From: Pseudomonas oryzihabitans
Lineage (GTDB): Bacteria; Pseudomonadota; Gammaproteobacteria; Pseudomonadales; Pseudomonadaceae
Assembly: GCF_024652905.1 (NCBI RefSeq)
Contig: NZ_CP102428.1
Location: 1,624,501-1,688,500 of the forward strand
Direction: 5' to 3'
Length of the DNA: 64,000 nt
The notes beneath the pieces are model-generated. The model had not been told where the DNA came from and searched no databases. It saw only the letters and a program-made list of their open reading frames with translations. Shown here one piece after another: positions 39,229-48,051 of the stretch. Numbering within the stretch: the first letter of the stretch is position 1; the number at the start of each line of letters is the position of its first letter. Made by a program: the position numbers and the translations under genes.

Positions 39229-40095
39229 CTACCGCTGCATCCCCCACTTCTTCACCGTCAGCCGCTCCAAGGTGGCGAACACCAGGCCTTCCACCAGCAG
39301 GCCAATGATGATCACCGCGGCGAGGCCAGCGAAGACGCGGTCGGTGTAGAGCTCGTTGCGATTCTGGAAGATGTACCAGCCCAGGCCGCCCTTGCCGCTG
39401 GAGGCGCCGAACACCAGCTCGGCGGCGATCAGGGTGCGCCAGGCGAAGGCCCAGCCGATCTTGAGGCCCGAGACGATGGCCGGCAACGCCGCCGGGATGA
39501 GGATCAGCCCGACGTACCTCAGCCCCTTGAGGCCGTAGTTGCGCCCGGCCATGCGCAGGGTGTCGGAGACGCCGAGAAAGCCCGAGTAGGTGTTCAGTGC
39601 CATGGGCCAGAGCACCGAATGCACCAGCACGAACACCAGGCTGTTCTCGCCCAGGCCGAACCAGAGCAGCGCCAGCGGCAACAAGGCGATGGCCGGCAGC
39701 GGATTGAACATCGAGGTCAGGGTGCCGAGCAGGTCGCGACCGAACTGTGTGGAGACGGCCAGGGCGCTCAGCGCCAGGGCCAGCACCACGCCCAGCAGAT
39801 AGCCCTTGAGCAGGGTGCCGAGGGAAATGGCGATCTTGGCCGGCAATTCACCGGTGACCAGCCCATCCCAGAAGGCCGCGGCGGTCTGCAGGAAGCTGGG
39901 CAGCAGCAGGTCGTTACCCTGCCAGCGGGCGGCCACTTCCCAGGCCAGCATGAGGATCGCCAGGATCACCAGCTTGCGCAGCCAGGCCTGGCTCCACAGG
40001 CGCGTGGCCAGAGGTAGTTCCACCGCCAGCGGCAAGTCGTTGAGGGGCGCGAGGTCCCGTTGGTATTCGGCCCGCACCGGGGGCTGTCGAGTCAT
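39229..40095 (-). CDS. ABC transporter permease (SsuC/TauC type)
   Basis: A 288-residue inner-membrane permease with about six helices. The EAA-type loop that docks the ATPase is visible around AGRNYGLKGLRYVGLILIPA, and NPLPAIALLPLALLWFGLGE is typical of the nitrate/sulfonate/taurine subfamily. It is the last gene of a four-gene operon (binding protein, dioxygenase, ATPase, permease). The order matches PA2310-PA2307 in P. aeruginosa. Confidence 0.92.
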   Translation of the reverse strand: MTRQPPVRAEYQRDLAPLNDLPLAVELPLATRLWSQAWLRKLVILAILMLAWEVAARWQGNDLLLPSFLQTAAAFWDGLVTGELPAKIAISLGTLLKGYLLGVVLALALSALAVSTQFGRDLLGTLTSMFNPLPAIALLPLALLWFGLGENSLVFVLVHSVLWPMALNTYSGFLGVSDTLRMAGRNYGLKGLRYVGLILIPAALPAIVSGLKIGWAFAWRTLIAAELVFGASSGKGGLGWYIFQNRNELYTDRVFAGLAAVIIIGLLVEGLVFATLERLTVKKWGMQR

Positions 40096-40110
40096 GGGTC
40101 CACCTCGAAA

Positions 40111-40992
40111 CTAGTAGGAAATGCGGCCCTGGACGATGGCCTGCTGCAGGCGCAGGCGCTCGTCGGCGACCTCCGGCGGCAGGGTCTGGACGTCGTCGGG
40201 AAACAGCAGGTTGTGGATGCGCAGTGCGGTGCTCTGGAATTCGGCGCCGCCAAAGTCCTCGAGGCCGAACTGGTGACAGTTGAGCTCCGCGCGGACCCGG
40301 CCCGGATGGGGCGACAGCAGCAGGATGCGATTGCCCACCACCAGCGCCTCCTCGATGGAGTGGGTGACGAACAGCAGGGTGAAGCGCACCTCGTCCCAGA
40401 GCGCCAGGAGTTCTTCCTGCATCTTGCGGCGAGTCAGGGCGTCCAGGGCGGCGAAGGGTTCGTCCATCAGCAGGATCTTGGGCTGCATGGCCAGGGCGCG
40501 AGCGATGGCCACCCGCTGCTTCATGCCGCCGGAAAGATGATGTGGATAGGCGTCGACGAAGCGCGCCAGGCCGACCTTGTCCAGGTAGTGCAGCGCCCGC
40601 TCGCGCGCCTCGCCACGACTGGCCTGGCGACTGGCGAGCAGCGGGAACATGGTGTTCTCCAGCACCGTCTTCCACGGCGGCAGCTGGTCGAATTCCTGGA
40701 ACACCACGATGCGATCCGGCCCCGGTCCCTTGACCGGCTGGCCGTCCAGACGGATCTCGCCGTGCAGCGGCGGCAGAAAGCCCGCCACCGACTTGAGCAG
40801 ACTGGACTTGCCGCAGCCGGACGGACCGAGCAGCACGAAGCGGTCAGCGCCATGCACCTCGAAGGACACTTGGTGGGTAGCCCGCACCCGGCGTTCGCGG
40901 GTGCGGTATTCGAGGTCGAGATCCTGCACCTGCAGCAGCGGCTGGGTCTGCGCCAGGGTCAGGTGCGGACGGGAAGCTAGAGGGGCATTCAT
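40111..40992 (-). CDS. ABC transporter ATPase (SsuB/TauB type)
   Basis: The 293-residue ATPase starts at the ATG at 40992, which has a GGGAGGAG ribosome site; a longer frame upstream overlaps the dioxygenase gene and was rejected. Walker A is LLGPSGCGKSSLL, the Q-loop is VFQEFDQLPPW, the signature is LSGGMKQRVAIARAL and Walker B is ILLMDEPFAALD. It would energise uptake by the adjacent permease of a sulfonate or sulfate-ester type solute. Confidence 0.94.
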   Translation of the reverse strand: MNAPLASRPHLTLAQTQPLLQVQDLDLEYRTRERRVRATHQVSFEVHGADRFVLLGPSGCGKSSLLKSVAGFLPPLHGEIRLDGQPVKGPGPDRIVVFQEFDQLPPWKTVLENTMFPLLASRQASRGEARERALHYLDKVGLARFVDAYPHHLSGGMKQRVAIARALAMQPKILLMDEPFAALDALTRRKMQEELLALWDEVRFTLLFVTHSIEEALVVGNRILLLSPHPGRVRAELNCHQFGLEDFGGAEFQSTALRIHNLLFPDDVQTLPPEVADERLRLQQAIVQGRISY

Positions 40993-41006
40993 GGTCGTCT
41001 CCTCCC

Positions 41007-41888
41007 TTAAAACGGCGCATCGCCCTGGATGGTGGTGCGATACAGCTTGCGCCGCAGATGATTGGGGCAGCCGGCCGCCAGGTGCAGCAGCGAGCGGTTG
41101 TCCCAGAACACCAGGTCGTGGGGCTGCCACTGGTGGCGATAGAGGTGCTCGGGCTTGATGCTGTGGGCATAGAGCTCGGCCAGCAGCTCGCGACTCTCGT
41201 CTTCCGGCAGGCCGACGATGTGGGTGGTGAAGCCCTCGCTGACGAACAGCGCCTTGCGGCCATTTTCCGGATGAGTACGTACCACCGGATGCACCACCGC
41301 CTTGACCTCGGCCAGCTGCGCGGCGGTCAGGGTCGGCCGCCAGTTGCCCTCGAACTTGGGTTTGGCGTAGGTGGCGGTATAGGAATGCTCTGCCTGGAGA
41401 CCCTCGACCTGGCGCTTGAGCGCCGCTGGCAGGGTGTCGTAGGCCAGGTGCATGTTGGCGAAGAGGGTATCGCCGCCCTCCTCCGGCAATTCCTGGGCAT
41501 GCAGCATGGAACCCAGGCTCGGCAGCTCCTTGTAGGAGAGATCCGAGTGCCAGAACTTGCCGGCATCGCCCAGGCCGATCGGCTGACCGCCTTCGACGAT
41601 GTTGGAGACGATGAGGATCTCCGGGTGGCCGGCCAGGTGGAATTGCTTGAGCACATGGATCTGCAACTCGCCGAAGCGGCGACTGAAGGCGATTTGCTCT
41701 TCGGGGGTGATGCGCTGGTCGCGGAACACCACCACATGGTGGTCCAGGTGGGCGCGATGAACGCGGGCGAAGTCTTCGGCATTGAGCGGCTGGGCCAGAT
41801 CGATGCCGAGGATCTCGGCGCCCAGGTTACCGAAGGGACGGATCTCGAAAGTCTGGCCGGCGGCCGGACGTGAGGAAGCGAGAGTCAT
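41007..41888 (-). CDS. TauD/TfdA-family 2-oxoglutarate dioxygenase
   Basis: A 293-residue Fe(II)/2-oxoglutarate dioxygenase. The iron triad is visible as H-x-D in KFWHSDLSY and a distal His in SLLHLAAG; the 2-oxoglutarate-binding Arg lies in LRRKLYRTTI. TauD oxidises taurine to release sulfite, and AtsK acts on alkyl sulfates. This sequence departs from both, so the substrate is open. The operon partner genes (binding protein and transporter) suggest an imported sulfur compound. A strong AAGGAG site precedes the ATG. Confidence 0.9.
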   Translation of the reverse strand: MTLASSRPAAGQTFEIRPFGNLGAEILGIDLAQPLNAEDFARVHRAHLDHHVVVFRDQRITPEEQIAFSRRFGELQIHVLKQFHLAGHPEILIVSNIVEGGQPIGLGDAGKFWHSDLSYKELPSLGSMLHAQELPEEGGDTLFANMHLAYDTLPAALKRQVEGLQAEHSYTATYAKPKFEGNWRPTLTAAQLAEVKAVVHPVVRTHPENGRKALFVSEGFTTHIVGLPEDESRELLAELYAHSIKPEHLYRHQWQPHDLVFWDNRSLLHLAAGCPNHLRRKLYRTTIQGDAPF

Positions 41889-41914
41889 TGGAGTGTTCTC
41901 CTTGGTGGTCCAGC

Positions 41915-42922
41915 TCAGCTGCCGGGACGCTCGTGGGCTTCGGGGAAGAAGTAGTCCTGCCAGGAAGCAGCCTGGTGTTTCAGCACGCCCAGCTCATGCA
42001 GCTTCTGGGCGTAGACGAAGGTCCGCTGGGGCTCGACGGTGAAGTCGATCTCCGGGTCCTCGACGATGCGCTGCACCAGGGCCAGCGGCAGCTTGGAATG
42101 CTCGACGCGGATATAGGCCTCGGCGGCCGCGGCCTTGTTGGCGCGGATGAAGGCGGCAGCCTCCACCAGGGCGCCGTAGAAGGCGCGGTAGGTCTTGGGG
42201 TTCTCGTCGTGGAATTTCTCGGTGGTGTAGAGGACGTTGAAGGTGCCTGGTCCGCCGAGGACGTCGTAGCTGCTGAGGATGCGATGGACCCGAGGATTCT
42301 CCAGCGCCTGGTACTGGAACGGTGGGCTGGAGAAATGGGTAGTGATCTCGGAGCCGCCCGCTATCAGGGCGGCACTGGCATCCGGGTGCGGCAGACTCAC
42401 GCTGATGGCATCGAATTTCTTGAACTGGGCGTCACCGAACACCTTGGCGGTCTCGATCTGCAGGGTGCGCGACTGGAAGCCCACGCCCGCCGCCGGCACG
42501 GCGATGCGGTCCCGGTCGGTCAGATCGGTGATCGACCTGACCTCGGCGCGGTTGCTCAGCAGGTAGTTGGGCATGGAACCCAGGGCGGCGATGGCCTTGA
42601 CGTTCTGTCGTCCGCGGGTGCGATCCCAGACCGTCAGCATCGGCGGTACCCCGGCGGAGACCACGTCGAGCGAGCCGGCCAGCAGCGCCTCGTTCATGGC
42701 AGTGGCGCCGGAGATGCTGTTCCAGTCCACCTGGATATCCAGGCCGGCGGCCTTGCCGTGCTTCTCGATCAACTGCTGATCGCGCACCACGTCGAGGATC
42801 AGATAGCCGATGCCGAATTGCTGGGCGATGCTGATCCTGCCCTCGGCGGCGGCACTGCCCGCGAAGCCCAGGGCACCTACCACGGCGGCGATCACCGCCA
42901 AGCCCTTCCCTACCCTGCTCAT
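41915..42922 (-). CDS. Nitrate/sulfonate/taurine-type ABC substrate-binding protein
   Basis: The 335-residue periplasmic protein has a signal peptide to about residue 26 (GFAGSAAA). Segments SIAQQFGIGYLILDVVRDQQ, NEALLAGSLDVVSAGVPPML and VPAAGVGFQSRTLQIETAK fit the NMT1/SsuA-like fold but it is not close to the two binding proteins at 32-36 kb. It is the first gene of the four-gene transporter-dioxygenase operon. An interrupted inverted repeat (GTTATA...TATAAC, 42957-42982) lies upstream and may be an operator. Confidence 0.87.
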   Translation of the reverse strand: MSRVGKGLAVIAAVVGALGFAGSAAAEGRISIAQQFGIGYLILDVVRDQQLIEKHGKAAGLDIQVDWNSISGATAMNEALLAGSLDVVSAGVPPMLTVWDRTRGRQNVKAIAALGSMPNYLLSNRAEVRSITDLTDRDRIAVPAAGVGFQSRTLQIETAKVFGDAQFKKFDAISVSLPHPDASAALIAGGSEITTHFSSPPFQYQALENPRVHRILSSYDVLGGPGTFNVLYTTEKFHDENPKTYRAFYGALVEAAAFIRANKAAAAEAYIRVEHSKLPLALVQRIVEDPEIDFTVEPQRTFVYAQKLHELGVLKHQAASWQDYFFPEAHERPGS

Positions 42923-43058
42923 CCTTACGCTCCGTGCCGACTGGCCATCCGAAAGCGTTATAGGCTAATGAGCTGTTATAACTTTTGGTAAAGACGGAAT
43001 TTGACTAACCATATGCACGGAGATGCGGGACCGGGTGAATTGGATCGCTGGAAAGGTC

Positions 43059-43724
43059 CTAGCCTTCAAGCAGCTGTCGCAGCCGCCGCACGGCGCTGGC
43101 CGGTGTGGTAAGCACCGAGCCGCCCCAGGCGGCTTCGCTGGCCGATTGCGCGGCGGTCATGGAAAACTGCGCGAAGCAGAGCACGTCATAGTCGCCGCGT
43201 AGCCGCTCTGCAGCCGCGGCGATAAGGGCGTCGTGGCGGGCCTGGTCACCCGCATGCAGGGCTTCCAGCGCGCCTTCGCAGAGGATCGGTGTGATGTCCG
43301 CTGCCTGACCACGGCCGCTTGCCTCGAGTTCGAAGTCGTTGACGATGGCCGCGCCCGCCGGACCGAAGGTGGTCAGGGCGGCGATGCGCCCGCCTTTGGC
43401 CAGGGCCTCCTGCACCATGGCCTCGTTGGGCTTGAGGACCGGTCGATGATAGCGGCGCTGGCAGGCTTCGATAGCGCTGGAAAAGGCCGAGCAGGTAAAG
43501 AGCACGGCATCGGCCTGGGCGCGAAAGGCATGCTCGGCCAGGTCTTGGATGCGCTGGTCCAGCGCTGTCGTACTGCCGCCAGCGGTGCTGGCGTCTTTCG
43601 ACAGCGAGTCGTCCCAGAGATCGAAGCGCAGCGCCTCGGGCCAACCCTGGGCGAAGGCCGCGTTGATGGGCTCGATGGCGATGCGGGTGGCGTGGATCAG
43701 AAAGATCCGTTTGGCGGCGGTCAT
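43059..43724 (-). CDS. Aspartate/glutamate/hydantoin racemase-family protein
   Basis: The 221-residue protein has the two-cysteine architecture of the Asp/Glu racemase superfamily: Cys78 in LFTCSAFSSAIEA and Cys183 in VLCFAQFSM, expected to be the acid and base. The family includes amino-acid and hydantoin racemases, maleate isomerase and arylmalonate decarboxylase, so the true reaction is open. It is followed on the same strand by rraA. No hydantoinase or amino-acid catabolic partner is adjacent. Confidence 0.8.
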   Translation of the reverse strand: MTAAKRIFLIHATRIAIEPINAAFAQGWPEALRFDLWDDSLSKDASTAGGSTTALDQRIQDLAEHAFRAQADAVLFTCSAFSSAIEACQRRYHRPVLKPNEAMVQEALAKGGRIAALTTFGPAGAAIVNDFELEASGRGQAADITPILCEGALEALHAGDQARHDALIAAAAERLRGDYDVLCFAQFSMTAAQSASEAAWGGSVLTTPASAVRRLRQLLEG

Positions 43725-43780
43725 GGCGAAAGCACTCGTGAAGGGCCGCCAGAACGGCGGCTGGTAGCTGGCAGAAGCGC

Positions 43781-44254
43781 CTAGCGGACGTCGAGGATGA
43801 TCACGCCGTCGGCATCGGCATAGAGTTGATCACCACTGCGGATCGTCTGCCCGGCGAAGGTCACCGCCTCGCCGATCTGGCCTTCGTTGCGCTTGACCGA
43901 TTTGCGCGGCGAGACGCCCAGTGCCTTGACCGCCAGCGGTAGTCCCGCCAGCACCGCCTTGTCGCGGACCTGGCCATAGATGAGCGCACCGGCCCAGCCG
44001 TTCTTCATCAAGTCCTCGGCGATGATGTCGCCGAGCAGCGCGCAACGGTCGCTGCCACCACCATCGACCACCAGCACGCGTCCCTCGCCCGGCTGCTGGC
44101 TCAATTCCTTGATCCGCGAGTTGTCCTCGAAGCACCTGACCGTCAGCGCCGGTCCGGCGAAATCGGTGCGACCGCCCAGGTCCTGGAAGATCGGCTGCAG
44201 GACTCGCGCCTGGTCGCCATGCTCGTCGCACAGGTCGGTGGTCTTGAAGGTCAT
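43781..44254 (-). CDS. rraA: RraA-family protein (RNase E regulator / aldolase fold)
   Basis: The 157-residue protein is the short RraA form: TTDLCDEHGDQARVLQPIFQ, GRVLVVDGGGSDRCALLGDI, ALIYGQVRDKAVL and ADGVIILD. RraA binds RNase E and inhibits its activity; close relatives are metal-dependent 4-hydroxy-4-methyl-2-oxoglutarate aldolases with the same G-x-x-R/D loop, and bacterial RraA proteins can be hard to tell apart from them. The length and N-terminus favour RraA. The ATG has an AAGGAG site. Confidence 0.85.
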   Translation of the reverse strand: MTFKTTDLCDEHGDQARVLQPIFQDLGGRTDFAGPALTVRCFEDNSRIKELSQQPGEGRVLVVDGGGSDRCALLGDIIAEDLMKNGWAGALIYGQVRDKAVLAGLPLAVKALGVSPRKSVKRNEGQIGEAVTFAGQTIRSGDQLYADADGVIILDVR

Positions 44255-44284
44255 GGTGATGCTCCTTGGTGGTCGAAAGATCGG

Positions 44285-44968
44285 TCAGGCCGTAACCGTT
44301 CGCCGTGCCAGTAGCTGGCCGGTCACGAGCACGATGAGGACGCCGGCGACGCCGGCCGCATAGGGAACCCAGTGCAGGTCTCCGGTACCGAGCCAAGCCT
44401 GCAGGAGTTCGTCGCTGGCGATCAGCTTGCCGGCGATCCAGCCGAGCAGGGCCGCCCCGGCCATGACCAGCCAGCGGAAGCGTTCCATCAGGCGCAGGAT
44501 GAGCTGGCTGCCGAAGATGATGATGGGGATGCTGATGAGCACCCCGGTGACGGCCAGGCCTAGATGGCCCTGGGCTGCGCCGGCCACGGCGATGACGTTG
44601 TCCAGACTCATCACCACATCGGCCACCATGATGATCCAGATGGCCTGGCCCAGGGTGGTACCGGCCTTGACGTCGGCCTCGTCATTCTCGGGCACCAGCA
44701 ACTTGATGCCGATCCACAGCAGCAGCACGCCGCCCACCACCTTGAGCAGTGGCCAGCCCAGCACGTAGCTGGCGACGAACAGCAGCAGGATGCGCAGGAT
44801 CACGGCACCCGCCACCCCGCCCAGGATGGCCTTGCGGCGTTGCGCTTCTGGCAGACGCCGACAGGCCAGGGCGATCACCACGGCGTTGTCGCCGCCGAGC
44901 AGGATATCGATGATGACGATCTGGAGCAGACTGGTCAGGAAGACCGGATCGGACAGGGCGGTAAGCAA
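44285..44968 (-). CDS. TerC-family inner-membrane protein (YjbE-like)
   Basis: A 227-residue protein with about seven helices of the TerC family, whose characterised members export manganese or act in metal homeostasis. The signatures IDILLGGDNAVVIALACRRL and VVMSLDNVIAVAGAAQGHLG carry the paired acidic metal-site residues in helices. The start is a TTG at 44968, supported by GAGG 6 bases upstream and the lack of any nearby in-frame ATG. I looked for a manganese riboswitch upstream and did not recognise one. It is divergent from the second aconitase gene. Confidence 0.85.
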   Translation of the reverse strand: MLTALSDPVFLTSLLQIVIIDILLGGDNAVVIALACRRLPEAQRRKAILGGVAGAVILRILLLFVASYVLGWPLLKVVGGVLLLWIGIKLLVPENDEADVKAGTTLGQAIWIIMVADVVMSLDNVIAVAGAAQGHLGLAVTGVLISIPIIIFGSQLILRLMERFRWLVMAGAALLGWIAGKLIASDELLQAWLGTGDLHWVPYAAGVAGVLIVLVTGQLLARRTVTA

Positions 44969-45203
44969 GGTGGACCTCGTCTATTTAGGAGCTGACGTCC
45001 CTTGGGCAGCAACAGCCCGTAATGATTTCAGGTCACTATTATTGTCTTTTATATCAATACAGAACAATATTGGCCATACCTGAATTCCAGCGTTCGCCGA
45101 CCGAGAACGCTGCGTTAGCCAGATACCAATTTCGAGTGACTGCCAGCTTTCCTAGCATGGCGCTCACACCGCCCACGATCACGACAACCAGACCGGACAG
45201 CCC

Positions 45204-47891
45204 ATGAAGTTTGCCCTGGATTCCACTTACACCGGCCAGCTCACCCTCGGCGACCGGCATTACGCCTATGTCGACCTCAAGCGTCTGTTCGACGCCGACA
45301 CCCTGGCGCGCCTGCCCTACTCCCTGCGTCTGCTGGTGGAAAACGTCGCCCGCTGCTTTCCCGAGGCGCTACCGCCGGTGCTGGCCCGTGCCCGTGGCGA
45401 AGGCCCGCCATGCGAGGCGCCCTTCCTGCCCAACCGCCTGATGTTCCACGACACCACCTGCCTGCCCGCCCTGGCCGACTTCGCCGGCATGCGCGACATG
45501 GTGGCCGAACTGGGCGGCGATCCGAGCCGGATGAATCCACGCATCCCGGCGGTGCTGACCATCGACCACTCGGTGATCGTCGAACGCTTCGCCGAGCCGG
45601 ACGCGGTGGAAGCCAATCTGGACATCGACTACCGCCGCAATACCGAGCGCTACCAGTTCATCAAGTGGGCGCAGAAGAGCCTGGACAACTTCAAGGTGGT
45701 TCCACCGGGCACCGGCATCATCCACCAGGTCAACATGGAGTCCCTGGGCACCGTGGTCTGGGAAAGCGAGACCAGCGACGGCCAACCGCTGCTGCACCCG
45801 GACGACATGGTCGCCACCGACAGCCATACGCCGATGATCAACGCCATCGGCATCCTCGGTTGGGGCGTGGGCGGTCTGGAAGGCCAGGCGGCCATGCTGG
45901 GCGAGCCGGTACCGATCAGTTTTCCCGAGGTCATCGGTATCCGTGTGACCAATGCGCTACGTCCGGGGGTGACCGCCACTGACCTTTCCTTGAAAGTCAC
46001 CCAGTTGCTGCGCCAGCGCGGCGTGGTGGGCAAGTTCGTCGAGTTCTGCGGACCGGGCCTGTCGGGCCTGAGTTGGGCCGCCCGCGGCACCCTCTCCAAC
46101 ATGGCACCGGAATACGGCGCGACCGTGGTGTTCTTCCCCTTCGATACGGTGACCATGGAGTACCTCGAGCTCACTGGCCGCACCCCGGAGCTGCGCGAGC
46201 GGGTCGCGGCCTACCTGAAAGCCCAGACCCTGTGGCGCCACGACAGCGATCCCGAGCCGGTCTTCACCGAGGTCATTCCGCTGGACCTCGCCAGCATCGA
46301 GCCCAGCGTGGCCGGTCCGCACCAGCCGCACCAATGGCAACCGCTGGCCAAAGCCCGCGACTCCTTTCGAGCCGAGGTGCCGACCAACCCGGACGCCGGT
46401 CTGATCGCGCGTTCCACCGCGGCTACGGCGGACTACTTCGAGCCGAGCTTCGGCCAGCCGCTGACCCATGGCGCTATTTCCATCGCCGCCATCACCAGCT
46501 GCACCAACACCGCCAACCCGAGCCAGATGATCCAGGCCGGTCTCCTGGCGCGAAGGGCGCGCGAACGTGGCCTTACCCGCAAGCCCTGGGTAAAGACCTC
46601 GCTCTCCCCTGGCTCTCGGGTGGTGGCGGACTACCTGCGCGAGGCCGATCTGCTGAGCGACTTCGCCGCCCTCGGTTTCGACCTGGCCGGCTTCGGCTGC
46701 ATGACCTGCATCGGCAACTCGGGCACCTTCGAAGCCCACATGGAAGCCTTCGCCGACCAGGGCCTGAAGACAGTGGTGGTGCTCTCGGGCAATCGCAATT
46801 TCGAAGGCCGGGTCAATCCCAAGGCGCAGTTCGGTTACCTCGCCTCGCCGGCCCTGGTGGTCGCCTACGCCCTGGCGGGCAGCATCGACGTCGATCTCGA
46901 ACAGGCCGTGCTAGGGCTGGACCAAGCCGGTCAGCCCGTCTACCTATGCGATCTGCTGCCGGGCGATGACGAGGTCCAGGCGCTGGTCCGCGAGACAGTG
47001 CGCCCGGAGTTGTTCCGCCAGCGCAACGCCACTCTCTGGGATGGGACCCACCACTGGCAGGCGTTGTCCGCCGAGGGCAGCGTGCGCTTTCCCTGGTCGC
47101 CCAGCTCGACCTATCTGCGCCGGCCGATCTATCTGCAGGGGATCACCCCAGAGCCGCCCACGTCGTTGGCCGTGCGCGACGCCCGCACGCTGATGGTGCT
47201 GGGCGACAACATCACTACCGACCACATCTCGCCCGCCAGTGCCATCCCCCTGGACAGCCCGGCGGGCCGCTGGCTGGTGGACCATGGCGAGGCGCCGGAA
47301 GACCTCAATCAATACTCGACCCGGCGCAGCAATCACGAGGTGATGATGCGCGGTGCCTTCGTCAACCGCGCGGTGAAGAATCGCCTGCTGCCGGCGCATC
47401 CGGGCCAGGGCGGCTGGGCGCGGGCGGCCGACGGCGAGGTGCTGCCGGTGTACGACGCCGCCCTCAGCTGGGTCCGCCAGGGCACGCCGCTGGTGGTGTT
47501 CGCCGGCCTCAACTACGGCGCCGGCTCCAGTCGCGACTGGGCGGCCAAGGCGCAGGCTACCCTGGGCGTCAGGCTGGTGGTGGCGCAGAGCTTCGAGCGC
47601 ATCCACCGCAGCAACCTGATCGGCATGGGCATCTTCCCGGTGCGCTTCCCCGCCGGGCAGGGCGCCGAAAGCCTGCGCCTGAGCGGTGACGAGCGTTTGG
47701 ACTTCGCCGGGCTGGATGAACTGCGGGTAGGCATCAACCTCATCAGGCTGCAGATCACCCGCCCGGATGGCCAGAGTGACAGCGTCACCCTAGAACTGCC
47801 GCTGGATTCCAACCAGGAGATCCTCTACCTGCGCCAGGGCGGCATCCTGCCCTACGTGATCCGCAAGACCCTGAGCGAAGGACGGATGTGA
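45204..47891 (+). CDS. Second, divergent AcnA-type hydratase in a catabolic cluster
   Basis: The 895-residue protein has the full AcnA fold and all three cluster cysteines (Cys433 in ITSCTNTANPS, Cys499 and Cys502 in FGCMTCIGNSG), plus DSHTPMINAIGILGWGVGGL and [13 protein letters not shown]. It is clearly distinct from the housekeeping AcnA at 28483-31182 throughout, for example in the N-terminal 100 residues, and is not AcnD-like. Cysteine and swivel-domain conservation imply a dehydratase/hydratase acting on a citrate-like acid. It heads a cluster with a CitMHS transporter, a PhaB-like reductase and an isocitrate-type dehydrogenase. The ribosome site is weak. TATTGT and ACAATA half-sites at 45040-45069 lie upstream. 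Confidence 0.88.
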   Translation: MKFALDSTYTGQLTLGDRHYAYVDLKRLFDADTLARLPYSLRLLVENVARCFPEALPPVLARARGEGPPCEAPFLPNRLMFHDTTCLPALADFAGMRDMVAELGGDPSRMNPRIPAVLTIDHSVIVERFAEPDAVEANLDIDYRRNTERYQFIKWAQKSLDNFKVVPPGTGIIHQVNMESLGTVVWESETSDGQPLLHPDDMVATDSHTPMINAIGILGWGVGGLEGQAAMLGEPVPISFPEVIGIRVTNALRPGVTATDLSLKVTQLLRQRGVVGKFVEFCGPGLSGLSWAARGTLSNMAPEYGATVVFFPFDTVTMEYLELTGRTPELRERVAAYLKAQTLWRHDSDPEPVFTEVIPLDLASIEPSVAGPHQPHQWQPLAKARDSFRAEVPTNPDAGLIARSTAATADYFEPSFGQPLTHGAISIAAITSCTNTANPSQMIQAGLLARRARERGLTRKPWVKTSLSPGSRVVADYLREADLLSDFAALGFDLAGFGCMTCIGNSGTFEAHMEAFADQGLKTVVVLSGNRNFEGRVNPKAQFGYLASPALVVAYALAGSIDVDLEQAVLGLDQAGQPVYLCDLLPGDDEVQALVRETVRPELFRQRNATLWDGTHHWQALSAEGSVRFPWSPSSTYLRRPIYLQGITPEPPTSLAVRDARTLMVLGDNITTDHISPASAIPLDSPAGRWLVDHGEAPEDLNQYSTRRSNHEVMMRGAFVNRAVKNRLLPAHPGQGGWARAADGEVLPVYDAALSWVRQGTPLVVFAGLNYGAGSSRDWAAKAQATLGVRLVVAQSFERIHRSNLIGMGIFPVRFPAGQGAESLRLSGDERLDFAGLDELRVGINLIRLQITRPDGQSDSVTLELPLDSNQEILYLRQGGILPYVIRKTLSEGRM

Positions 47892-47897
47892 ATCCAG

Positions 47898-47917
47898 GGC
47901 CTCGCTAGCTCGAGGCC
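47898..47917. terminator. Hairpin after the second aconitase gene
   Basis: GGCCTCG-CTAGCT-CGAGGCC is a perfect 7-base stem beginning 7 bases after the stop codon. It lacks a T-tract and may terminate only partly. Confidence 0.45.
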
Positions 47918-47964
47918 GAAACGCCCAAACCCACCGAAAGCTACCGCCCATCCTCATAATTGTA

Positions 47965-47982
47965 TCTTGTGTATTTACAAGA
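47965..47982. promoter_or_regulatory. Candidate operator upstream of the PhaB-like gene
   Basis: TCTTGT-GTATTT-ACAAGA is a perfect 6-6-6 inverted repeat, flanked by ATTGTA and CAAT, about 70 bases before the reductase start. The TTGT/ACAA half-sites suit a GntR-family regulator such as the one encoded at 50343-51263. Confidence 0.5.
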
Positions 47983-48051
47983 CAATTCGATTCGTCTTAC
48001 CGTGCCTTATACGGCTCACGCCCGACAAGAACGACAACAGGAGAGCTACAC

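Noticed and set aside
44969-45203. Manganese (yybP-ykoY) riboswitch upstream of the TerC gene
   Set aside because: I could not find the conserved internal loops of the class; the gap is AT-rich and only holds weak half-site dyads.
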